A stretch of DNA of 64,000 bases. It comes from Pharus latifolius. Its lineage: Eukaryota > Streptophyta > Magnoliopsida > Poales > Poaceae. The stretch is from assembly GCA_019359835.1 (NCBI GenBank), contig CM033320.1, positions 13,511,691 to 13,575,690 on the forward strand. Direction: 5' to 3'. A model generated the notes under the pieces. It was not told the DNA's origin. It did no database searches and worked only from the letters and a program-made list of their open reading frames with translations. A program made the position numbers and the translations under genes. Positions 45,590-56,537 of the stretch are shown here, one piece after another (position 1 is the first letter of the stretch; the number at the start of each line of letters is the position of its first letter).

Positions 45590-46376
45590 AGGTACCTCGT
45601 AATCATGTCAATGTTATTTTTGGAGGTTCCTCCTCTTTTGTTTCTAAACGGCAATTTAAAGCCTTTTATCGAGAGGTGAACCAAACGGAAACTTCCCTTA
45701 GTGAACCTCAATACCCCCGTTGGTCGGATACACCTTTGACGTTTGATCGCTCTGATTGTCCTGTGGGGTTTACTCGACCATTGAGACTACCTTTGGTCAT
45801 AACCCCAATTATCAGTAATGCAAGAGTCGAAAGGGTCCTGATCGATGGAGGTAGTTCCTTAGACATTTTATTGGTCAAGACACTCGACGAGATGCAAATT
45901 CCTCGTTCGAAAATCATACCCATAATTCATCCATTTTATGGGATAATTCCTGGTTCCTCTATGATGCCATTGGGACAGGTGGTGCTCCCGGTCACACTGG
46001 GTGAACCAGATAACTTCTGAACAGAATTGGTTACTTTTGATGTAATTGATTGTGATTCGGCTTATAACGCGATTTTTGGCAAGCCAACTCTTGCTAAGTT
46101 CATGATGGCTATGCACTATGCTTACCAGTGCGGCAAGTTGCCTTGCTCCAAGGGCGTTATTTTAGTCCGAGGCAGTCGCAACATGGCACTGACATGTGAT
46201 CGGTTATCCCTGGAGATGGTAGATCAACTTCCCCTCCGAGAAGCCCAGATTGCCACAGTGTCCACTGATACGATCAAAGCCGCTCCTCAACCAAAGGAAA
46301 CATTAAAACTAGTTCCGTTGTACCCAGATGATCTATCCAAGATAATTCGGGTTGGATCAGGCCTAGATGAAAAATA
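45590..46376 (+). pseudogene. Gypsy-1 protease region
   Basis: It contains the aspartic protease motif VLIDGGSSLDILLVKTLDEM near 45836. The frame is open to a TGA at 46018-46020 and resumes at 46027 (VTFDVIDCDSAYNAIFGKPT, the retropepsin C-terminal region). A second stop lies at 46375-46377. It continues the gag frame, as in a single gag-pol reading frame. Confidence 0.8.
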
Positions 46377-46424
46377 GGAACTCGAGCTCATTGCTTTCCT
46401 CCGAGCTAATGCAGATGTGTTTGC

Positions 46425-47303
46425 GTGGAAACCATCCGACATGCCCGGTGTCCCAAGGGAGGTAATCAAGCACAGTTAGCAATTCGACTTGGACAGCGAC
46501 CAATAAAACAGAAGCTCAGGCGTTTTGCTGTTGATCGGCAGGAAGCCATCCAAGTGGAGTTAGATAGACTCCAGAAGGCCGGGTTTATTCGCGAAGTTGA
46601 TCACCCGGAATGGCTTGCAAATCCGGTCATGGTCCGCAAGTCAAATGGCAAGTGGCGCATATGCGTCGACTACATCAGCCTAAATAGTGCTTGCCCGAAG
46701 GATGACTTTCCCCTTCCTCGCATCGACCAGCTGGTCGATTCTACTGCGGGTTGCGAACTGATGAGTTTCCTTGAAGCTTACTCAAGATATCATCAAATTA
46801 GCATGGCAGAAGAAGATGAAGAGAAGACTGCCTTCATCACACCATTCGGCACCTACTGCTACGTCAGAATGCCGTTTGGTCTCAAGAACGCAGGTTCCAC
46901 GTACCAGCGCTTGATGCAAAAGGCCTTTCTTTCCCAGATGGGGTGTAATCTTGAAGCTTATGTAGATGACCTGGTTGTAAAAAGCTTAAAAAGTTCGTCT
47001 CATTTAGACGGTCTTGCTGAAACCTTCTGTAATTTGAATCGATATGGAATAAAGTTAAACCCGAAGAAATGTTCTTTCGGGGTTTCATCTGGAAAACTTC
47101 TTGGTTTTCTTGTTTGTTCCAGAGGAATCGAGGTCAATCCTGAAAAAATCAGGGCTATCGAACAGATGAGGTCTCCCTCGACCATCAAATATGTTCAACG
47201 CCTAGCAGGTCGCATGGCGGCATTGAGCCGGTTCATCTCGCGATTAGGCGAAAAGGGACTACCTTTCTTCAAAGCCCTGCGCAAACACCATAATTTTGCT
47301 TAG
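46425..47303 (+). pseudogene. Gypsy-1 reverse transcriptase
   Basis: An open frame of 292 codons covers most of the RT fingers and palm: NPVMVRKSNGKWRICVDY, ACPKDDFPLPRIDQLVD, RMPFGLKNAGSTYQRLMQ and the catalytic YVDDLVV. It ends in the connection region (RGIEVNPEKIRAIEQM). The DNA-dependent thumb is present, and a stop at 47301-47303 separates it from RNase H. The Asp of the first catalytic block has been altered: the usual LDAYSGY-like phrase reads LEAYSRYHQI, replacing a catalytic Asp with Glu. Confidence 0.85.
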
Positions 47304-47756
47304 TCCGACGAGGCCGAGAAGGCATTTTAGGAGGTCAAAAGATATCTATCTAGTCCGCCGGTTTTGGTTTCTCCTAACAAAGAGGAGCCATTACTCCTTT
47401 ACTTGGCGGCCATACTTCACGCGGTCAGCGCTGTCCTAATCGAGGAAAGAGAGGGTGTGCACAAACCCGTCTACTACATAAGCGAAGTACTTCATGGTCC
47501 TAAGGAGCGATACCCTGAGGTCCAGAAGATATTTTACGCACTACTGATGGCTTCCCGTAAGCTACGACATTACTTCCAAGCACATAAGATCACAGTGCCT
47601 TCATCTTTTCCATTGGGGGGACATTGTCCGCAATCCGGAGAAATCTGGTCGGATCGCCAAATGGGCTGTCGAACTCGGAGCGTTCGACATCCATTTCACG
47701 CCCCGCACCGCGGTCAAGTCTCAAGTCCTGGCCGACTTCGTGGTCGAATGGACTAA
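47304..47756 (+). pseudogene. Gypsy-1 retroviral-type RNase H
   Basis: This is the first RNase H after RT. LLLYLAAILHAVSAVLIEE and VYYISEVLHGPKERYPEVQK are typical of the Ty3/Gypsy domain. A frameshift near 47610 breaks the C-terminal part (in another frame, VEWTNPEPP leads on to the next domain). Confidence 0.8.
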
Positions 47757-48935
47757 TCCTGAGCCGCCCGTGCAGGCGCCCGAAGATTTAGAATGCCCTG
47801 ATCACTGGACAATGTACTTTGACGGCTCTCGAAGTTTTCAACACTCGGCGGCTGGAGTGGTCTTAGTTACGCCTCGGGGTGAACAGCTGAAGTATGTCAT
47901 TCAACTACACTTTGTTGCGACCAACAACGCAGCCGAGTATGAAGGTCTTATTGCAGGGCTCCAGGCAGCAAAATTCCTCGGAGTCCGTCGATTAATGGTG
48001 AGGGGAGACTCACAGCTGGTCGTAAACCAGGTAAACAAGGAGTACGGCACCTCCGATGAGACAATGGCTCATTACCTGGGGGAAGTGAGGAGATTGGAAA
48101 AACACTTCAGTCATTCCGAAGTGCAATACATCCCGCGAAAGGACAGCATTCTCGCAGACCAATTATCCAAAATTGGGTCCTCACGCACATTCACTCCGGC
48201 AGGAGTGTTCGTCGAACACTTGGAACATCGCTCGATCATGACTACGGTCGAGGATGATCCGGTAATAGTCTGTGTTACCAACCTCGGACAAGAACGAGAT
48301 TGGACCCATCCATTGAGGGTCTATCTCAAACACGGGACCTTGCCCGAGGACGACACTGAAAGCGATCGATTAGTTCAAAAAGCGCGTCTATACAAGCTTA
48401 TAGAGGGAGTTTTGTACAGAAAAGGTACTCAAGGAGTATTCAAGCGCTGTGTGTCCCAAGAGGAAGATAAATCCCTCTTGAAAGAAATTCATGACGGTGT
48501 GTGCGGTGCGCACGCGTCATTTCGTACACTGGTTGGAAAGGCTTTTCGACAAGGATTTTACTGGCCTTCGGCACTTGATGATGCCAAAAATATGGCCAAA
48601 ACATATCCTCAGTATCAATTCACGCGAGACAGGTCCATCAGCCAGCGTACGCCCTACAAACTATCCCTCTATCATGGCCCTTCGCGGTCTGGGGGATGAA
48701 CATTGTTGGTCTCACGCCATAAGCGGTCAATGGATACAAGTTCTTTTTCGTAGCCATTGATACGTTTACGAAGTGGATTGAGGCTGAACCAGTACGCAAT
48801 ATTACTGCTGCTGCTGCACAAAAGTACTTTCACAAGAACATTGTGACTCGATTCAGTGTTCCAAATCGTCTCATCACGGACAACGGTTCCCAGTTTGCTA
48901 GCGGTCTCTTTCTGGAAGTTAAGTGCGGTTATCAA
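47740..48935 (+). pseudogene. Gypsy-1 plant-type RNase H and truncated integrase
   Basis: The frame 47740-48699 begins with the second RNase H: WTMYFDGSRSFQHSAAGV (catalytic Asp), NNAAEYEGLIAGLQAA (Glu) and VRGDSQLVVNQVNKEYG (Asp). This archaeal-like RNase H is the hallmark of Tat-lineage Gypsy. The integrase N-terminal zinc domain (EIHDGVCGAHASFRTLVGK) follows, then a frame shift near 48700. The core continues in another frame with AIDTFTKWIEAEPV and RLITDNGSQFASG, and stops at 48935 where the sequence jumps into the LTR. The integrase Glu and C-terminal domain are missing. Confidence 0.85.
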
Positions 48936-48936
48936 A

Positions 48937-49374
48937 ATTGCACCTGAGCAACCGTTCGAAGTCGTTGTGCATTAGCGCCCTTTCGACCAATATAAAAGGG
49001 TGCGCAAATGTACCAGACGGGGACATCTTCAACGAATAGGAGAAACATCAAGTATTGACAGATCGAACAGATCCCAGAGATCGAACAGATATGAGAGATC
49101 AGCACCAACAAGCTTCCATAGGCTAGTTTAGTTATTTTCTAGACAATCACACGAAAAAGATTTTCGCTTGTGATGATCTTTTTCCACAACTTTGTAACCT
49201 TTTTTCCCGTACCTAGTGAAATCACAACAGGACGTAGGGCTATTACTCCCACCATCGAGGGCCCGAACCTGTATAAATCTCTTTGTGTTCCAACCGACAT
49301 TGCTCATCATCCCTTTCATAACTCACAAATTCTGCATAAGCTCGACTAAGGACCTCGAGTCCGAATCGTCGACA
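48937..49374 (+). repeat. Gypsy-1 3' LTR, 5'-truncated
   Basis: It matches 43165-43629 from ATTGCACCTGAGCAACCG to GTCGACA with few differences and one 22-bp deletion. It begins directly after integrase sequence, so its first part is lost. Confidence 0.85.
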
Positions 49375-50559
49375 AGGACCAACATTGCTCAAAGTACTAC
49401 AAAAAACATGGTTTTTGAAACAACAGAAATTTTCCAACACTGCATTTCAGTCACTGTTGGGCTACACGATTTTTTCCTGGGAAAAAGGTGAAGTGAACAA
49501 TTAAATTTATAGACCCTACAACCCTAAAAAAAATAGCCTCACTCCCTCTAAACCCGTGCGGGCAAGGCCAAGAAGGCGAGAGCGACGACAGTGACGACTA
49601 GGGCAATGAGGCCACGATCCTTAACCTTAACCCTAACCTTAACTGAAAGCCAACCCTAACCCTAACCCTAACCCTAACTAAAACCCAACCCTACCCCTAA
49701 CCCTAACTAAAAACCAAATTGCCAAAAAGAAATGAAATTTGACTTCATTCAGTTTCTTTTCAATTTTTTTTACAAAATATGAAGTATAAATTTCAAGGAA
49801 AAATTGCAATTTCTTTTCTTATGGAACATACATATCAATAATCATGGGTAATACCTTTTCTCCCACTTCCTGTTATTATGTCAATAGGGTTTGGGCTTTT
49901 TCTTATTCCGACAGCAACAAAAAATCTTCGCCGTGTATGGGCTTTTCCTAGTGTTTTACTAACCCTAACCCTAACCCTAACTGAAAGCGAACCCTAACCC
50001 TAATCCTAACTGAAAACCAACCATAAACCCTAACCCTAACTGAAAACTAACCCTAACCCTAACTAAAAGCCAACCCTAACCCAATATAAAATAAACTTTT
50101 CAACCTACATATTATCAATCATTTTAATATACGTACTAACGAACATTTACATCTACATACTAACAAATATTTTAATCTACATGCATACTAATAAAATTCA
50201 AATTTGAAAAACATCACATTTTTTAGTCCATCACATACTAATAATGTATAGGGTCTTTAAATTTTTTAATCTACGGCCATACACTAATATACAGGTTCTT
50301 TAAATTTTTCAGTCCATCACATTCACACATTTACCATCCATATAAAATTATAATCTAAATCATATCTAAATACTATGAGTTAACGATCTAATTAATCTAA
50401 ATATACGAGTTAATGAAAATGTACCTCAGTGAACAGATTTGAAGAACCTCCGAAAACAGTTTTTCTCCTCCTCTTTCCTTCCTCTTTCTTCTCTTCCTTC
50501 TCTCTCTCTAAATAGATTTCAGTAATTTCTGGATTTTCGGAAAAAATGAAAACGGCCGT
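49375..50559 (-). other. MULE-B leader with telomere-like arrays and GA-rich tract
   Basis: Read on the minus strand from the TIR: a GA-rich tract (about 50515-50450), AT-rich repeats of TTAGTATG-type phrases (50400-50100), several arrays of TTAGGG units (50085-49965 and 49715-49615), then GGGTTTAGAGGGAG (about 49550) and the phrase shared with MULE-C just before the transposase. No gene of its own. It is probably the promoter and 5' untranslated region of the transposase, now cut off from it by Gypsy-1. Confidence 0.7.
49615..50085 (-). repeat. Telomere-like CCCTAA arrays in MULE-B leader
   Basis: Several blocks of CCCTAA or CCCTAAC (49665-49715, 49960-50000 and 50020-50080) are separated by variants of TGAAAGCCAA or TGAAAACCAA, giving a higher-order repeat. 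The unit is 6 bp, as in MULE-C at 61-107. Confidence 0.88.
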
Positions 50560-50810
50560 ACTGTGAAAGGGATGGTTGTAGTTTAAATACCCATTTCGGT
50601 CGCTAGCCGGGCTGGCGACTGAAAGCTGGCATGGCACGGCACCTGGGCCAGCGGGGCGTTAGGCTGTGCCACGTCTTCAGTTGCTAGCCCAGCTAGTGAC
50701 TGAAGATCAGTTGCGCGGCCTGATTGGCAACAGAGGGCCATTTTTGCAAAATTTAAAAGGTCTGGGGTATTTTTCAAATTTGTTTTTTGGGTTATTAGGA
50801 AAAATAATTC
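50560..50810 (-). repeat. MULE-B right terminal inverted repeat with hairpins
   Basis: Partner of 37078-37330. It contains the arms CGGTCGCTAGCCGG / CTGGCGACTGAAA near 50597-50625 and CTTCAGTTGCTAGC / GCTAGTGACTGAAG near 50673-50705. Confidence 0.9.
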
Positions 50811-50819
50811 GTAAATAGT

Positions 50820-52100
50820 AGCTTCATGAACAACTACATGCATGCGTTTTATGCCCCTGAATTTGATACATGCTCATATGGTATTGTACTTCTGTGTTTT
50901 GTGCTTTTCATGCTGTTAGTAACCTTGTCTGTCCTACATAGCTTTCCTTGCAACTCCTCTTTGAATAGTTATATCAAGCCTGTGGTTTGATAATCTGTTT
51001 ATAGTAACCCATCCATATATTGCTTTATTGATTTATTTCCCTAGCTAAAACTACATTGCTTCATTTCGTTCTAATTGTATCGATATTTACGTTACACAAG
51101 GCACATTTGATTAAGGAGTTGGTCAATATTGTAGGAGACAAGTCAATTAATGCAGATCATCATGAAGATGATAGCCTCAACAACGATGACTAGAACACTA
51201 AATTATCCCATTTTGGTGATCCTGTGCAGAATTTGAACACTGTGATGGTGTCATTTTGGAGTTGTAGGGATAGTGGACAATTTACTTTTTGCTCAATGTT
51301 CTAGACAATCTAGTTTTACTTCAAGAGTTTTCATTCACTTGTTAGTATTCTGCTAAAGGATGATACTTTGGCTTTGGCTTTAGATGCTTTTGTAAGAGAC
51401 TTGACTTCTATCAGTAATGCTAAGATGAATTGTTCTATGATATTTATGCTTTTGATTGGCCATGACAATTGTTAAACACATGGTTTTTCTAAAGTTATGA
51501 TTTGGCTTGTACAATTTATGAAAAATGCAATAACTATATTTATGAAAAAACACAAAAAATCCCCTTGACCATTGACATCGTTGGGGACTCGAAATTGTTT
51601 CTAACCTCAAATACTAGTAGTGGTATGCATTTTACTAAAAATTTGTTGTCGGGTCGGCAAAATAAATGGATGAGTATGTGGTCGATACAATTACCTGTAG
51701 TTGCACAACCCATTCAAAAAGACAATGCCCAAGGGTGCATTGTGCCTGATAGTGCATAGAAACTCTCGACCATTAGCTTACCAAGAGGTCAATAAACTCG
51801 TCAATAATCTAATGGAAAATGGTTAATTCTTGGTAAATTGCATTAGGAAATTAGCCAGCCATTATCTAGTAGGAGCCGTTATCCACAAAATGGTTGAGAA
51901 TAAACCGTTGGGCTTAAACCCTTGGCCATTTTAATCTCCAATGGCCATCACTTGAGTCCTCGACGACGAGGGGCTGATGGTGTTTTACCTGGTGCTTTGC
52001 AGCCCAAGGGAATTCTGGAGGCGCCATTCGACCAAGCAAGCAAAAATACCTGGTCCAACGAGTTCTTTCACCCCAGAGGTTAAAGTAACTGTTTGGGAGT
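50820..52100. other. Unassigned DNA between MULE-B and Gypsy-2
   Basis: No supportable gene. An 85-codon open stretch at 51502-51759 has no recognisable motif. If Gypsy-2 had a 5' LTR and primer site they should be here or just downstream, but I could not find a match to its 3' LTR start (TGTTCGATGAA) or a convincing primer site. Confidence 0.4.
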
Positions 52101-52109
52101 CATGCTTCT

Positions 52110-53630
52110 ATGTTTCTGTGGATGCTGACTTATAACAAGTTCTCAATATTACCAAGTGAAGTACCCGCTCCAGGTGCTGACGATGTACAACAACAACTTC
52201 AACAACTGCAAACACAAATGAAGACACCTCAAGACGTCATGATGTGCCTAACTCTTCTTCTCGGTTTAGAAGAAGTTCGGGGCATTACACCTCAAGACGC
52301 CGTCCTCAGCACATGCACCAGAATTGGGAGCCTCGTCAAAGGCCTTTACCTACATCGACTTACCAGCCTAGACAAGAACCACTTCCACCTCGTTGGAACC
52401 AGTGGTCTCGTCAGCCAGAGCAGTCACCACGTGTCCGGCAACAATGGTGTGTGCAGACTTTCCACCTGCATTGACTTCATCTCGGCAAGGCAGGGGCTCT
52501 TTGCAGGCACCTACTTCGCCTAGAAAGAAAGTCGACTTGCCATCTCAAGCAAGACGCACTTGGATGCCTCCTTCTTAGGCTCATCCTCTTCTTCCAACAC
52601 CACCTGGCCTGTCCAAGGCCCCTCATGTCCCTACATTCAATCAACACAAGTGTGATCAGTGTAGGAGGAACCGTCGCATGTTGCGCCAAGAGTTGGAAGA
52701 GCTTGTGCTGAAAAATATACAAGTTTGTGTCTGGCTCGATGGTAGCATCCGACCCGATGATGAAAACATTATGTTCCATATCTCACCAACGCTGGAACAA
52801 AGTCAGAGGTATCATTACCTTCTTGACCGTCTAGCTCCAAGGCGGCATCATGATCAATCAGCTGGAGATGTGCCAAGCCCAAGCAAGCAAAGGGAGAAGG
52901 TATCATCTCTATCATCTCCTTTACCCTTTGCAGGAGTCCCCAGGAAAATGCGACTGCAATCGGTCATTCTTTCCCAGGGAGCTGTGCGAGTTCAGGCCCC
53001 TTCAACCATTGCAAGACAAGAAGTAGAGCCAGCAAATGATGTCTTCATGAAGCATCACCAAAAGCTGTGAGGACCCCTCCCCAGAAGGCTACAGAAGCTC
53101 TTGCACCAATGACTAAGGTGTCAAGCACCCAAGTCATTGAAGAAGATGCAATGGTTTGTGGGATTGTAACATCTCAACCCAAGGGTGATGCTGACTCTAA
53201 CTGGAGGCCTCCCCCTGTTACTCAAGAGTTCTCACACCTTTCGAATGAAGAGATTGTTCCGAACCCGAAGCCTATTGCATTCTTGCCACACTCAGGAGAT
53301 GTTCATTCTTGGCCCAAGTCCACCAAGGGGCTACAAGACACATCAACATCAACAAAAGAAGCAGTGAAAAAAGTCCCTTGCCTTCCTGTTACTTCCGAAA
53401 AAGCTGTTGATAAGGGGCAGTATTCCCATCCTTATGTTGACATCGCGTCCCGTCTTTCGGAGGATCCTGCACAATTGCACAAGGTTGCAAACCGACAAGG
53501 TATGGAGACCCTCTTGAGGACAAAGGCATGTCAAAGAACCCATAGTTCTACAACTGAAACATTACAAGAAGGTATCGAGTCTGACGACGAAAGAGAGTCT
53601 TCTAACTCTAAGTCAACCTCTTTGCAATGA
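52110..53630 (+). pseudogene. Gypsy-2 upstream ORF region (ORF1-like)
   Basis: Three consecutive open pieces (52110-52523, 52678-53070, 53067-53630) in shifting frames lie before gag. They encode Gln-, Ser- and Glu-rich sequence such as DVQQQLQQLQTQM and EIVPNPKPIAFLPHSGDV, with no catalytic motif. Some Tat elements carry an extra ORF before gag, which this position fits. That identification rests on position only. Confidence 0.5.
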
Positions 53631-53735
53631 CTCCCTTCTTCGCCACACTATTCTGATCTTGCTCCTTCCATCGCTTCTGATGAAGAGCAATATCTTGGAA
53701 TTGGCGTTGGTAATGACAACACCGCCCCAATTCAC

Positions 53736-55830
53736 ATGGCTATAGGTCAAGGCGGTCTAGGTGATAATGCTAATGAAGAGCAAGGAGCAAACGCTCCCGC
53801 TCCACTCGATCCTTCAGTGCGTCATGATCTTGAAGAACGAGACTGTGAGTACAAGAGGTTGTTTGGCGAATTGGGAGCAAAGTTTGATCGTTTGGTTGAA
53901 GCGTTGACAAATTCTAGTCATGGAGCAACTTCATTAGATCCGCCCCAACCAGTTGTTGATCCTCAAGTAGCAGAGTTGGAGGCTGCTGCATAGGCTCATC
54001 CTGTAGGCATTGTTGAGCAACATGCCACAGCTGCGGGCGCTTCACCTCTCTTTTCTCTTCCTACCATGGCTGCAAATGCAGCACCAACACCTGCTGCACC
54101 GAAGGATTGCCACAGCTATGTGAAAGACTTGATAAATCGAAGGTTGAAACAAATCATGGCTGAGAAAGCTCCTCATACTCCTGAAAGTGGGCTCAAGAAG
54201 CCTTATGAAGCATGGCATGATCTAGTACCCTTCCCGTCTGTGTGGCATCTACCTAAGTTCCATCAATTTGATGGAGCCGGCGATGTGAGGGAGTACTTGG
54301 CCTACTTTGAAGCAGCTTGTGGAGATACTACCAACAATCCATCCCTTCTTCTAAGGCAGTTTTTAGGGTCATTGACTGTCTCTGCCTTCCATTGGTACAG
54401 TCGTCTTCCAATTGGATCTGTCCACAATTGGATAGGCATGAAGAAACTTTTCAAAACACACTTCGTGACCATGCAAAAGGATATTTTAGCTTTAGAGTTG
54501 TCCCAAGTCAAACAGAAGCGTTACAAGAAGATTGATGACTACTTGATCCGTTTCCACAACAATTATGTGCATCTCGCCATAGAAATGCATCAAGAAGAGG
54601 CCATTCGCTTGTGCATCCATGGGATGCAACAACATTGGTCTTTGAAGTTTCAAGGCATGAGCCCAAGACCTTCAGCACTTTGGGCACAGTGGTAGTAGCA
54701 ACCAAATTAGAGTTTGAGAAGTCTTCGTAGATCATGGAGCTTTACAAGAATGCTGGCCACGCTGATAATTCAAGAAGATTCAACTCAGTGGACAAGTCTC
54801 CCAGCACTGGAGTCAATGCCAAGGCACTGGCTGAATCCCACATTATAATCTGCACGCACCTGCTGCAGATTATAATGTTCCAACATTGGGTTCAAGGCAT
54901 GAACTCACACCAAGACCGCAGCGCCCGACTATTTAGCGTCCGACTGTTCAAGAGTTGTTAAGGAAGCAGTACATATTCCACCGAGAGCTGGTGAAGACGT
55001 TCTTTGATCTGCTGATGGCACAACAAGCCTTGAACCTTCTTGAGCCAAGAGGACTTGATCAAGTTGGGATGATAGACAATCCTTTGTATTGCCCAGTACC
55101 ATAGGTATGTTGGGCATACAATTAAAAATTGTTTTGCTTTCAAGGAGTGGCTTCAAAGGGCGATTGATGAGAAGCGGCTTACTTTAGAGCCCCAAGTCAT
55201 CAATCCTGACTATAGTACCACAAACTTCACAACTGTCTATGAAGGTCCTTCATCCATTCAAGCTGATGATGAAGATGGAGACTTGTGGTTGCAACTTGAG
55301 CAAGTAGAGCACCAACTAGCCAATTGTTGGCTGGTTTCAACTCTTTCCAAACAGGAAGGAAGACCATGGGAGATGATGGAACGAAGATGCCCACGACGTA
55401 AATTTCAGGAGTGCACTCAAGATCATGCTTCTACAGTTGTGATTAAGTCGAAAGTAAGGCGGAGACAACCTGACCCAAGTCATCGATGCATGCCACCAAG
55501 ATTTGTCCCTTATCAGAAGGAGACGAATCTTTTCCTCGACTGAGCTGCATTCTTCCTACTTTGGCACAATTCTTGTCTAAAGACTGGGGGCAATCTTCTG
55601 TGCCAACTGGGGTAACTAATTCTGAAATACCTTCACCTTCTTTAGATATTGCCTCATGCAGTGTGATTCTTGCAGGTTACAACTCCAGTACATTTGACTC
55701 GGAGGAGATATTCACAGCACAAGAACGTAAAGTACTCCGTACTGATGTTTTACCTACAGAAGTTCAAGTTGAAGAAGTCAACATGAACCTGCGAGGAGGC
55801 AAGGCTTGTCCTGAACCTCTCAAGTCTTAG
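53736..55830 (+). pseudogene. Gypsy-2 gag
   Basis: A 209-codon frame (54066-54695) is a retrotransposon gag (capsid) domain: WHLPKFHQFDGAGDVREYLA, LLLRQFLGSLTVSAFHWY, NWIGMKKLFKTHFV and KKIDDYLIRFHNNYV. The preceding frame 53736-53993 ends in a stop just before it. Downstream the gag C-terminus is broken into short frames (to 55830) with no clear CCHC knuckle. Confidence 0.8.
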
Positions 55831-56201
55831 TTGTATACAGAAGAAAGAGAGAAGGCCTTACTCAACAAGACTGCCAATGTACCAAATGGCCCACCAAATG
55901 TTCGTGCCACTGAAGAAGAGAAGCAAGCGCAGCAGGCAATTGATTATAATATCATTGCATATCTAACGCGCATTCCTGCACTCTTGAGTGTGTATGATGC
56001 TTTCATATTGGTGCCCGATCTTCGGCGGGCCCTTATTAAAGCGCTACAAGCTCCTGAGTTGTATAAGTGGCAATAGCGAAGCACCACCTTCTTTGCAACG
56101 CCGCCAACACAAATGAGATCACCTTTTCTGATGAAGACAAGATTATAGAGAATGGCAATCACAATCTCCCTTCTAACCTCCCCTCTACATAGAAGGGAAC
56201 A

Positions 56202-56537
56202 TTGGAAGTGCCTATAAACGTCCAGCAAGTCTTGGTTGACCCAGAATCCTCAGTAAACATCCTTCCAATTCAAAGTTTAACTCGTGCAGATTTCTCATTT
56301 GAAGACTTGGAGCCCACAGATGTGATGATATGTGGCTTATACAATCAAGGAAGAGCGGCCATAGGGGCAATTACCTTGAAGCTCCAAATGTCAACTTTCA
56401 GTTTTAAGGTGCGGTTATTCGTCATAGAGGTGAACACCTCCTACTCCCTGCTATTGGGGAGACCTTGGATACACAAGTATTGGGTAGTTCCATCAACTCT
56501 ACATCAATGCCTCAAGTTTATAGACGGCAATGGATAG
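56202..56537 (+). pseudogene. Gypsy-2 protease
   Basis: This frame of 111 codons carries VLVDPESSVNILPIQSL, then FVIEVNTSYSLLLGRPWIHK, the retropepsin-like C-terminal block of Tat elements. The usual active-site D-G-G-S-S reads D-P-E-S-S, so the enzyme is probably dead. Confidence 0.75.

Larger units (their letters stand above)
43110..49374 (+). mobile_element. Gypsy-1: Tat-lineage LTR retrotransposon in MULE-B leader
   Basis: It sits between the transposase ATG and the upstream leader of MULE-B, on the opposite strand. The order is 5' LTR, primer site, gag, protease, RT, RNase H, a second RNase H, integrase and 3' LTR. RT before integrase defines Ty3/Gypsy, and the second (plant-type) RNase H marks the Tat lineage. 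The pol region ends abruptly inside integrase and joins the 3' LTR directly, so the integrase C-terminus, 3' untranslated region and the start of the 3' LTR are deleted. The LTR copies are about 95% alike by eye. No 5-bp duplication was found, consistent with rearrangement. Confidence 0.9.
37078..50810 (-). mobile_element. MULE-B: Mutator-like element, reverse orientation, with nested Gypsy
   Basis: The terminal inverted repeats are about 250 bp. They begin GAATATTTTCCCTAATAAC on the left and GAATTATTTTTCCTAATAAC on the reverse strand of the right. The flanks are a near-duplication: TTAAATAGT (37069-37077) and GTAAATAGT (50811-50819), 8 of 9 identical. Inside, reading the minus strand from the right end, are the TIR with hairpins, a GA-rich tract, telomere-like repeats, a Gypsy insertion, a decayed MuDR-type transposase, a decayed PMD gene and the left TIR. 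The gene order is the same as in MULE-A, but the TIR sequence differs, so it is a related but distinct subfamily. It spans 13,733 bp including about 6.2 kb of Gypsy. Confidence 0.9.

Noticed and set aside
43694..48699. Could the Gypsy-1 frames be a host gene cluster?
   Set aside because: LTRs, primer site and the gag-protease-RT-RNase H-integrase order show a retrotransposon.
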